Below, piece after piece: positions 11,401 through 17,930 of a DNA stretch of 64,000 bases. Numbering within the stretch: position 1 is the first letter of the stretch; the number at the start of each line of letters is the position of its first letter. The stretch is from assembly GCF_020268605.1 (NCBI RefSeq), contig NZ_CP084222.1, forward strand, positions 868,001-932,000, written 5' to 3'. The stretch comes from Arsenophonus apicola (lineage in GTDB: Bacteria > Pseudomonadota > Gammaproteobacteria > Enterobacterales > Enterobacteriaceae). The notes under the pieces are model-generated. The model was not told the DNA's origin, did not search any database, and was given only the letters and a program-made list of their open reading frames with translations. The position numbers were made by a program, and so were the translations under genes.

Positions 11401-11862
11401 TAGTTGTTTCTTATGCCAGCTTTCTAACCATTGTGGACGGTAAACTAAATATTGATCAAACAAATCGGCAATACGACCGGATAACTGATACAACTTGCGT
11501 TTACCCGTATCCTCATTCAGATATTGTCTTAGTGGTTCAAACTCCGGCTCGTGTAGCAAGGATGGTAAAATTGTCATTAATTTCCAAGCCATTGCCCCTT
11601 TGCTAAAAGCACTCTCTTTTGGAATATCAGGTAAAACCCGAGTAAACATGTCCCAAATAAAAGTTGCCGGTAGAGGAAAAGAAATATTAGCAGCAATTCC
11701 TAAACTTTGTGCAAGCTCTATTTGTAGCCATTGCGACATACCTGGACTTTGAACCAAAATAATTTCTTGTTCAAACGGATTGGCCAAGGGATCATTTTTG
11801 ATCAAACTAGAAATCAGTTCTTTATGAATTTCTAATTGATTAGAATGATAAATTTGTAGCAT
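8482..11862 (-). CDS. recC: RecBCD subunit RecC, Chi-recognition and scaffold subunit
   Basis: RecC holds RecB and RecD together, splits the DNA strands and reads the Chi sequence in its inactivated helicase/nuclease-like tunnels. The product is 1126 residues (E. coli 1122). It starts MLQIYHSNQLE and carries family stretches such as FPLPATFIWDMF, DLFDQYLVYRP and RVFICGIAALPPVYLQ. A strong GGGAGAGG ribosome site precedes the ATG. The start lies 23 bases inside the end of ppdC, so recC is fused transcriptionally to the prepilin-like genes. With recB and recD intact, the whole RecBCD enzyme is predicted to be present. Confidence 0.96.
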   Translation of the reverse strand: MLQIYHSNQLEIHKELISSLIKNDPLANPFEQEIILVQSPGMSQWLQIELAQSLGIAANISFPLPATFIWDMFTRVLPDIPKESAFSKGAMAWKLMTILPSLLHEPEFEPLRQYLNEDTGKRKLYQLSGRIADLFDQYLVYRPQWLESWHKKQLIEGLSDNQQWQKRLWLALIEYTEKLNQPKWHRANLYQQFIQSLQVNVPSHITLPKRVFICGIAALPPVYLQALNALGQHIDIHLMFTNPCRYYWGDIQSYAFLAKLERRKLKDYRDQHEIMRFKREGSSDTLFNQQGEQFLTNPLLASWGKLGRDNLYFLSQLEQSNEIAAFVDLPCDSLLHQVQRDILDLEDHAQLGLTEASYNNSFLKRQLSKQDKSLTFHSCHSPQREVEVLQDYLLRLFEEDATLTPKDIIVMVADIDSYAPYIQAVFSHVSTERQLPFSISDRKARQVHPILQAFISLLDLPQSRFTTEQVLALLEVPALARRFSIYDDELLLLRRWINESGIRWGLNDENIAMLELPVTGQNTWAFGLNRMLLGYAMDSHVGTWNKILPYDECTGLAAQLAGQLATFIDSLTNWRSILNQERKLSEWLPLCQCLLDAFFETDEQIESIFIFILQQWQKTIETGIVTKYEDRVPLSLIRDELVACFDDEKISQRFLAGAINFCTLMPMRSIPFKVVCLLGMNDRIYPRSIPPLGFDLMAEQPQRGDRKRRDDDRYLFLEALNSASQLFYLSYIGHAMRDNQPQNPSVLVNELLDYISQSFCLEGDEQLNVDDSADRVKEHLVTKHTRVPFATENYVPNSIHQSYATEWLAAAKKQGNPPTEFCTQLAPMLEHENEILLEQLLSFYRHPIRAFFQQRLKVNFFNEEVQLPENEPFIVNNLQRYKFNERLLNAMIYEASLEELFATLRATGGLPAEHFGQIYWEKQIQDMQPLADKVKINCHECFNKLFVEPFDNARLVGQLRNIQQNGIIRYRPANLTINDGLSLWIEHLIFCLTVRAGESYYWGRDNSEWCFVPVDKYQAKIYLQQLINGYQEGMNSPLPLFNKSGWNWLMSCYNKKSDQFDFESDAVLQKAKMQFIQSLQGTYNQPGEIEDSYIGRAFSKIDNNLLKIIQKKARTYLLPMAIFRKK

Positions 11863-12232
11863 ACCCTCTCCCTGACGAACAGTACCACCTTGATGCAGTT
11901 GTCAAATGATTGTAAGGCATCTTAAATGTAATTAACATTTGCTTACAAGTATCTGTAACATTCACATAATGATATGATAAATCAGTATTTTTAAGTGTAT
12001 TATTCGTTATATCAGCGATAGTAGAATCAATGCTTAGCATTGCTTCTTCACTTTCAAAAAAAGTGTGCATCAATCTAAATTGTTGTGTTTTTTGCCAGGC
12101 AAGAAAAAAGCCTGCCTTTAGATTATGAACATATTTTATTAATGCTATAGCTGAAATAGCAAATAACGCTATAGCAATCATCACTTCGGTTATTGCCATG
12201 CCAGATTGCCTATTGAGTTTAGCGCGTTTCAT
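11840..12232 (-). CDS. ppdC: Prepilin-like protein PpdC
   Basis: A small type IV pilin-like (minor pseudopilin) protein of 130 residues. Near the N-terminus is a prepilin peptidase site, SG|MAITEV, with Gly at -1 and Glu at +5, followed by a hydrophobic helix. Two Cys pairs lie near the C-terminus. I chose the ATG at 12232 because it overlaps the ygdB TGA as ATGA; a TTG two codons upstream is possible. The end overlaps recC by 23 bases. The family name follows the E. coli ppdA-ppdB-ygdB-ppdC-recC order; its function in E. coli is poorly defined. Confidence 0.85.
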   Translation of the reverse strand: MKRAKLNRQSGMAITEVMIAIALFAISAIALIKYVHNLKAGFFLAWQKTQQFRLMHTFFESEEAMLSIDSTIADITNNTLKNTDLSYHYVNVTDTCKQMLITFKMPYNHLTTASRWYCSSGRGYATNLSF

Positions 12233-12696
12233 TGACAAAATTCCGTTCTTTTAACTAGACAAAAATCCAGCCATCCTTGCCTTAAAGGAATAAAACCAGA
12301 CATTACATTTTTATCTGCTTTGAGCCATAGATAAAGTGAAAATACCGTTTTATTGTCAAAATAAGCATGGCCGGCTAATAGAAAATAATCATTTTTATAG
12401 TGGCGCAAACAACTTTTGAAATTAGCACCTAACGGCTGCTGACAAGACCAGGAAGAATTTTTTTCCTTATTAATAATCCAAGGTTGATACTTTCCCCATG
12501 CTAATGCAGACTCTGCTTGCTCAAAAAAAAGCCAATAATGTTGTTCACTTTCCAACATCTGCAATAGATTATCCTGATGATGATGCAATGCTTTTAACAT
12601 TAATAAACTCATAGTAATCAGCATTATTATTGCCATTAATAAAATGCTCCCTTGCTGTTGGATTTTGTGGGAAAAAAACCAATTTATTTGTTTCAT
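12229..12696 (-). CDS. ygdB: YgdB family protein (DUF2509), minor-pilin-like
   Basis: A 155-residue protein matching E. coli YgdB in the conserved blocks SALAWGK near the middle and GWLDFCLVKRTEFCQ at the end. The N-terminus has QQG followed by a long hydrophobic helix, as in PilX/PilK-like minor pilins, but position +5 after the Gly is Met rather than the usual Glu. It starts at an ATG overlapping the ppdB TGA (ATGA), and its own TGA overlaps the ppdC ATG. It probably works with the three flanking prepilin-like proteins in one pseudopilus-type assembly; that is inference from context. Confidence 0.8.
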   Translation of the reverse strand: MKQINWFFSHKIQQQGSILLMAIIMLITMSLLMLKALHHHQDNLLQMLESEQHYWLFFEQAESALAWGKYQPWIINKEKNSSWSCQQPLGANFKSCLRHYKNDYFLLAGHAYFDNKTVFSLYLWLKADKNVMSGFIPLRQGWLDFCLVKRTEFCQ

Positions 12697-13295
12697 ATTG
12701 ATTGATTTCTTAAATAAATTTTCAGTTTATATTCCCTTAATAGATCTGGATATGCTCGTGGAAATAGACTTAAAAACACAGTTAAAAAACGTTTCTTATC
12801 CATTGTTACTGCTGTTAATGCAAATTGCGAAACCACTATTTTTTTGGGATCAAATAGGTTTATCCATCCTTGTCCTTCACAATCTTCTCTACTACGGTGT
12901 ATTTGCAACCTACCTTGATGCATACGATAGATAAAGAAATCAGAAGTCTCATCTTTTGCTTTTTCCCATTTGCCATCTAAATTGTAATCGTAAATAAGAT
13001 GGATGCAGGAATGCTCTGCTTCCCCTTTTTTTTCACTGATTTTCAATGCCATTCCAACACAATCGCCAAAACAATAACCTGAACGTCGAGCATCCTTTTC
13101 CAACATTAATAAGAATTGTCTTGCCATCATATCAAGATGATAAGTTTGATATAATCGATTAATTTGCTGCGTTAATAAGGGATATAGCGTTATAATAGCG
13201 AGAAAAACAATACTACTTATCATTAAGCTGATTAGGACTTCAATCAGTGAAAAACCTTGTTGCTTTAGACTAAAAGAAATTGGTCTATTTAGCAC
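12693..13295 (-). CDS. ppdB: Prepilin-like protein PpdB
   Basis: A 200-residue pseudopilin with a clear cleavage site QQG|FSLIEV (Gly -1, Phe +1, Glu +5) and a following hydrophobic helix of about 20 residues, typical of PulJ/PilW-like minor pilins. The start codon is GTG at 13293-13295, supported by a GGAGG ribosome site 9 bases upstream and a 7-base overlap with the end of ppdA. The C-terminal half has paired cysteines (CFGDC). It overlaps ygdB by 4 bases. The assignment rests on motif and gene order; sequence conservation in this family is weak. Confidence 0.83.
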   Translation of the reverse strand: MLNRPISFSLKQQGFSLIEVLISLMISSIVFLAIITLYPLLTQQINRLYQTYHLDMMARQFLLMLEKDARRSGYCFGDCVGMALKISEKKGEAEHSCIHLIYDYNLDGKWEKAKDETSDFFIYRMHQGRLQIHRSREDCEGQGWINLFDPKKIVVSQFALTAVTMDKKRFLTVFLSLFPRAYPDLLREYKLKIYLRNQSI

Positions 13296-13768
13296 CTGGC
13301 TATTCCTCCCAGCCTTTGATGACTACATAAACGCACTCGCCCCAAAGCAGAAATAATGATCAAAATATCTTCTGAGTGATTGCTAAAACGTAAAGTAGTT
13401 GGTAATGCTGTTCCTCTTTTGCCAAGCAACAAGGTCGATACTCGGCTGTAATTTTGTAACACAATTTCATTATGCCTATTGATCAACTTCATCTCTTTAC
13501 TTGGTTGGCTATCCTTTTTACCTTTAATTGTTACTATCAGCATCCAATTTGAGGTTTTATCCGTTTTAATTATTAATTTCCTCTCCTGATTCAAATATGC
13601 TGCCTGCATTTGGTGACGGGCAATAAAAGCAGCAACTTTTTGTGTGACAATAATTAAATGTATTTTATGTTGATAATTTCGCCATCCCTTAATACTAACA
13701 ACAGCAATCAACGCAGTTATGGCAATCGCAATGATAATTTCAAGCACTGTGAACCCTTGTTGGCGCAT
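13289..13768 (-). CDS. ppdA: Prepilin-like protein PpdA
   Basis: A GspH/FimT-type pseudopilin of 159 residues with cleavage site QQG|FTVLEI and a hydrophobic helix. The C-terminus LGRVRLCSHQR resembles the E. coli PpdA end WGRLRLCQQ. I place the start at the ATG at 13768, which gives the short leader MRQQG normal for this family; an in-frame TTG at 13792 would add eight residues but has no better ribosome site. It heads the eight-gene run ppdA to recD. About 270 bases of A/T-rich spacer separate it from thyA, so it probably has its own promoter. Confidence 0.82.
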   Translation of the reverse strand: MRQQGFTVLEIIIAIAITALIAVVSIKGWRNYQHKIHLIIVTQKVAAFIARHQMQAAYLNQERKLIIKTDKTSNWMLIVTIKGKKDSQPSKEMKLINRHNEIVLQNYSRVSTLLLGKRGTALPTTLRFSNHSEDILIIISALGRVRLCSHQRLGGIARC

Positions 13769-14039
13769 CTGTTTTTGCCATATGTAGCCCAATTAACACA
13801 GACTATTGTTATGTATTTAGGATAAAAAAATAAATCGTCAAATGAGATAGAAGGGAAACAGGTCTATTAAAAATTTTGTATTACAAAAAATTGGAAAACA
13901 AAAATAGAAACGCCTCCCAAATTTTAATGTTTTCAGAAGCTATTTATTTACTAATGCAACCATAATATTAATTAAAAATAGTCATGAGAGGATCGTTACT
14001 GATTGCACATTGGATGATTACAGTAACCGATAAAAGTCG

Positions 14040-14891
14040 TCATACCGTAAATGGATATTTAATTGCATCATGAAATTGATAACCAATGACCTCAAAATCA
14101 TTACTACTTACCCAGCTTTCAATATCTTTTAATGTCTTAATGTCAGGATTAATCCGCAATTGTGGCAAAGAATAAGGAGCACGCTTCAACTGGATATCAC
14201 GCATGATTGAAAGTTGATTTTCATAAATGTGAGCATTCACTATCTTATGATAAACCTTACCTGGTTTGTGACCCGTGATCTGGGCAATGAGTGCCAGTAA
14301 AACAAAACATTGAATTTGATTAAAGTTCAGTCCTAAAGGAACATCACAACTACGTTGGTATGAAGTTAAATAGAGTGTGTCAGCTAACAGAGAAAAAGTG
14401 TGAGTATGCATACAAGGGCGTAAACAACCTAATTCAAATTCACCCGGATTGTAAAAAGTGATTATTTCCGCACGATCATCTATCCCAACCGAAAGGTTAC
14501 TAATGACTTTTTGTAGCTGATCTAAATAAGTACCATCAGGCCGTTGCCACGAACGCCCCTGAACACCATAAACCCGCCCCATGTCATCTTCACCTTTACG
14601 GTTCGGATTATTGAGCCATGCCTGATTTTCATTTGCATTGGCATTCCATGTATTACAGCCAATATCTCGAAATTGTGCAGCGCTTGAATAACCTCTTAGG
14701 TAACCTAGTAATTCAGCAATAGCTGCTTTATAAAAACTTTTACGAGTTGTAATTAAAGGAAACTGGTTATTTGCGACATCGTATTCAAGATCAGCATTAA
14801 TAATTGTTAAACACCGAACACCTGTGCGTTTATTTTCTACCCACTGACCTTCATCAATAATACGCTGACATAAATCCAGATATTGTTTCAT
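14040..14891 (-). CDS. thyA: Thymidylate synthase, long variant
   Basis: Converts dUMP to dTMP using methylene-tetrahydrofolate; works with FolA at 33825. The 283-residue protein is longer than E. coli ThyA (264). The nucleophile is Cys at about 160 in LRPCMHTHTF, where the classical form has PPCH...QF, and the phosphate-binding RSCDVPLGLNFN follows. All catalytic elements (RSCD, the C-terminal IKYPFTV) are present. I recall this variant from Vibrio and Proteus/Providencia-type enzymes, so it is a lineage marker rather than a defect. It is 66 bases downstream of lgt rather than overlapping it as in E. coli. Confidence 0.95.
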   Translation of the reverse strand: MKQYLDLCQRIIDEGQWVENKRTGVRCLTIINADLEYDVANNQFPLITTRKSFYKAAIAELLGYLRGYSSAAQFRDIGCNTWNANANENQAWLNNPNRKGEDDMGRVYGVQGRSWQRPDGTYLDQLQKVISNLSVGIDDRAEIITFYNPGEFELGCLRPCMHTHTFSLLADTLYLTSYQRSCDVPLGLNFNQIQCFVLLALIAQITGHKPGKVYHKIVNAHIYENQLSIMRDIQLKRAPYSLPQLRINPDIKTLKDIESWVSSNDFEVIGYQFHDAIKYPFTV

Positions 14892-14957
14892 TATTATTAC
14901 CCGCTAAAAATTTATTATTTAATCCTATAAATAAAAAAAACCTATTGTTATCCTCTG

Positions 14958-15857
14958 CTACTTACTCTTTTCTACCTTGCTAGTAATAGAATAATTTGTA
15001 CAATGGCTATCCTTCTTATATGCCCAGACCATCATAAAAATACCAATAATAATCATAGGGATTGATAGAATTTGTCCCATACTTATACCACCAAATAGCC
15101 CCAACTGCGCATCTGGCTGCCGGAAAAATTCAATAAAAATACGGAAAGCACCATAACCAATCAAAAATAATCCTGAAACACTCCCCATTGGACGGGGCTT
15201 ACGAATAAACAAATTCAAAATAATAAATAAAATAATCCCTTCAAAAAACATCTCATAAAGTTGGGAAGGGTGACGTGGTAATACACCATACTGTTGTAAA
15301 ATTGGTAATAAAGAAGGGTCTTGACTGACGATTTGAATATCTTCTGTTCGTGAACCTGGGAATAATATTGCCCATGGCGTATCTAATGTTATACGTCCCC
15401 AAAGCTCGCCATTAATAAAATTACCAATACGTCCCATGCCTAATCCAAAGGGAATTAATGGTGCAACAAAATCGGCAACTTGAAAAAAATGGCGATGGGT
15501 TCTGCGAGCATACCACCACATGGCACATATCACACCAATTAACCCGCCATGAAAAGACATTCCTCCGTCCCAGACTTTAAATAGATACAACGGATTGTTC
15601 AAGAAGACAGGCAAATTATAAAATAAAACATAGCCTAGACGCCCGCCAATAAAGACGCCTAAGAAACCGATATAGAGCAGATTTTCAACTTCATTTTTCG
15701 TCCAACCGCTATTCGCTTTACCAGCCCTTCGCTTTGCCAGCCATAAAGCAAAAACAAATCCCACCAAATACATTAAACCATACCAATGAAGGGCTACTGG
15801 ATCAATCGAGAATATAACAGGATCAATATTAGGAAACACAATATAACTATTATTCAT
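14958..15857 (-). CDS. lgt: Prolipoprotein diacylglyceryl transferase
   Basis: Inner-membrane enzyme that transfers diacylglyceryl from phosphatidylglycerol to the lipobox cysteine, the first step of lipoprotein maturation. The 299-residue product is a multi-span membrane protein with the conserved blocks DPVALHWYGLMY, GGMSFHGGLIG and GRIGNFINGELWGR. I use the ATG at 15857, which has GGAG just upstream and aligns with the E. coli start; a GTG three codons earlier is the alternative. The usual upstream neighbour ptsP is missing, and the rppH terminator lies between, so lgt must have its own promoter. Confidence 0.95.
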   Translation of the reverse strand: MNNSYIVFPNIDPVIFSIDPVALHWYGLMYLVGFVFALWLAKRRAGKANSGWTKNEVENLLYIGFLGVFIGGRLGYVLFYNLPVFLNNPLYLFKVWDGGMSFHGGLIGVICAMWWYARRTHRHFFQVADFVAPLIPFGLGMGRIGNFINGELWGRITLDTPWAILFPGSRTEDIQIVSQDPSLLPILQQYGVLPRHPSQLYEMFFEGIILFIILNLFIRKPRPMGSVSGLFLIGYGAFRIFIEFFRQPDAQLGLFGGISMGQILSIPMIIIGIFMMVWAYKKDSHCTNYSITSKVEKSK

Positions 15858-15990
15858 CGTCTCCACTCTTTAGTTTTATAGAGTTTGATAGAATTGCATG
15901 ACTGCATGCGGTTTAAAATCTAATGGTATCCTATTGATTAAATACATTAACCAATCTATTCAATGCCTATTTTGGCAAGCAAATTCTGTC

Positions 15991-16022
15991 AAAAAACAAA
16001 CAAGAGTAGTTTTCACTACTCT
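15991..16022 (-). terminator. Rho-independent terminator of rppH
   Basis: Reading the minus strand, an 8-bp perfect stem AGAGTAGT/ACTACTCT with a GAAA loop (16022 down to 16003) is followed by a T-rich tract, TGTTTGTTTTTT. It lies about 65 bases after the rppH stop. It would separate rppH from lgt, which in E. coli are linked through ptsP. Confidence 0.75.
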
Positions 16023-16086
16023 CACTTTGCTTTATAAGCAACTAAAATCGGCCATTAAAATATTAACCTACTTTTGTTAAATTTAT

Positions 16087-16617
16087 TTAGCCACGTTTAC
16101 GCCTATAGTTATGACTCTTATATGATGTCACTACACTACTTTGCAGTGACATAACGATCGGAGCAAATTCTTTCATCACACGCCGATAAACATCGCGTTT
16201 AAAAGAAACAACCTGACGAACAGGGTACCAATAACTCACCCAACGCCAACTATCAAATTCAGGCGTTTTACTTGTTTGCACATTAATATTATGTTCATTA
16301 CAAACCAATTGTAATAAAAACCAACGTTGCTTTTGCCCAATACAAACTGGCTTTGTGTCCCAACGCACCAAACGTTTAGGTAATTTGTAACGTAACCAGT
16401 TCCGGGTAGATGCCAATATTTTAACATCTTTACGATCCAACCCAACCTCTTCGAATAATTCCCGATACATCGCCTGTTCTGGCGATTCTTCAGAATTAAT
16501 GCCCCCTTGAGGAAACTGCCATGAATGTTGTCCATAGCGACGAGCCCATAATACCTGGCCTTGTCGATTACAAATTACAATTCCTACATTCGGGCGGTAG
16601 CCATCATTGTCAACCAT
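16087..16617 (-). CDS. rppH: RNA pyrophosphohydrolase RppH
   Basis: Removes pyrophosphate from the 5' triphosphate end of mRNA, starting RNase E-dependent decay. The protein is 176 residues, exactly the E. coli length, and closely similar throughout. The Nudix box lies at about 38-60 (GGINSEESPEQAMYRELFEE, then VGL), and the basic C-terminus ends YRRKRG. The ATG has a GAGG ribosome site 7 bases upstream. In E. coli rppH is followed by ptsP; here a terminator follows directly. Confidence 0.97.
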   Translation of the reverse strand: MVDNDGYRPNVGIVICNRQGQVLWARRYGQHSWQFPQGGINSEESPEQAMYRELFEEVGLDRKDVKILASTRNWLRYKLPKRLVRWDTKPVCIGQKQRWFLLQLVCNEHNINVQTSKTPEFDSWRWVSYWYPVRQVVSFKRDVYRRVMKEFAPIVMSLQSSVVTSYKSHNYRRKRG

Positions 16618-16734
16618 CTGACTACCTCGTTAAAAATTTAAAAGATAGCTTATTGTTTCATACTACTCTATATGGTAAGCCTTTATCAAATATAGTATTT
16701 GCAATTATAAGATAACATCTTACAATAAGGCCAT

Positions 16735-16829
16735 CTCAACGGGGTGTTAGCTATGCTCAATATTGTTAATAGCTGGCTGAGAAAAACTCGTCGAACCTGA
16801 TCCGATTAACATCGGCGTAGGGATTTGAG
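16735..16829 (+). promoter_or_regulatory. TPP riboswitch (THI element)
   Basis: The core THI-box segments appear in order: ACGGGGTG at about 16739-16746, GGCTGAGA at about 16774-16781, GAACCTGATCCG at about 16793-16804, and GGCGTAGGGA at about 16814-16823. The closing helix P1 is CTCAA (16735-16739) with TTGAG (16825-16829). It stands 100 bases before thiB, so thiamine pyrophosphate should repress thiBPQ. The 16618-16928 spacer holds nothing else that I can identify. No strong terminator is visible between P1 and thiB, so control may be at translation. Confidence 0.93.
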
Positions 16830-16928
16830 CCACTCTAATGATTTATTCATCAATAAATAGCTTCATTACTGTCTATTCCTCAGATCCTATAGCATCACTA
16901 TTATTTAATTATATAGGAGAACTCAGTA

Positions 16929-17930
16929 TTGAAGAATGTACTGCTAAAAATAGTTAGTGCTAGCTTAATTTGTTGTTCAGCTTTCGCGCTCCAAGCAAAA
17001 CCGATATTAACCGTTTACACTTATGATTCCTTTATCGCAGATTGGGGGCCAGGGCCTACAATCAAGCCTGCCTTTGAACAAATATGTAACTGTGAGCTCA
17101 AACTAATTGGTCTAAATGATGGAGTCGCGTTATTAAATCGACTTAGAATGGAAGGAAGAAATAGTCCTGCCGATATTGTCCTTGGACTTGATAATAACTT
17201 AATTGATCTGGCAAAAAAAACTGGCTTATTTACTGTAAGTCAAATTGACATGAGTCAACTGAAATTACCTATAAAATGTAATAACAATATTTTTATCCCT
17301 TATGATTATGGTTATTTTGCTTTTATTTATGATAAAACGCGGGTCACTGAAGTACCAAAAAGTCTCGATGAACTGATTAATAGTCCCCAACCATGGAAAA
17401 TTATTTATCAAGATCCACGTACCAGTACACCAGGCTTAGGGTTGTTACTTTGGATACAAAAAATTTATGCAGAAAATAGTGCCCAAGTTTGGCAAAAAAT
17501 AGCCGCAAAAACCGTAACTGTTACCAAAGGTTGGAGCGAATCATATGGACTGTTCTTAAAAGGTGAAAGTGACTTTGTCCTCAGTTATAGCTCTTCACCC
17601 GGTTTTCATCTGTTAAATGATAAAAAAAATAATTATGCTGCGGCAATATTTAGTGAGGGCCATTATCTGCAAATTGAAGTTGCTGCCCAATTAGCAACGA
17701 GTAAACAACCTAAACTAGCTCAACAATTCATGCAATTTATGCTATCGCCAACCTTCCAAAAAACGTTGCCGACAACCAACTGGATGTATCCGGTTATTGA
17801 TATCCCCTTACCTAACGTTTATCAACAAATACCTGTGCCGAAAAAATCATTACAATTTAATGCAGAAGATATTACTCAACATCGCAATGATTGGATCTAT
17901 TTATGGCAAAATGCCGTCAGCCACCAATAG
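16929..17930 (+). CDS. thiB: Thiamine ABC transporter, periplasmic binding protein
   Basis: Binds thiamine and its phosphates in the periplasm and delivers them to ThiPQ. The 333-residue protein has a signal peptide (basic start, hydrophobic core ending FALQAK) and then the family opening LTVYTYDSFIADWGPGP. The start codon is TTG at 16929, chosen because AGGAGA at 16915-16920 is 8 bases upstream and the first residues fit a signal peptide; no ATG competes. It is first in the thiBPQ operon behind a TPP riboswitch, and its 3' end overlaps thiP by 28 bases. Retention suggests the bacterium takes thiamine from its surroundings. Confidence 0.94.
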   Translation: MKNVLLKIVSASLICCSAFALQAKPILTVYTYDSFIADWGPGPTIKPAFEQICNCELKLIGLNDGVALLNRLRMEGRNSPADIVLGLDNNLIDLAKKTGLFTVSQIDMSQLKLPIKCNNNIFIPYDYGYFAFIYDKTRVTEVPKSLDELINSPQPWKIIYQDPRTSTPGLGLLLWIQKIYAENSAQVWQKIAAKTVTVTKGWSESYGLFLKGESDFVLSYSSSPGFHLLNDKKNNYAAAIFSEGHYLQIEVAAQLATSKQPKLAQQFMQFMLSPTFQKTLPTTNWMYPVIDIPLPNVYQQIPVPKKSLQFNAEDITQHRNDWIYLWQNAVSHQ

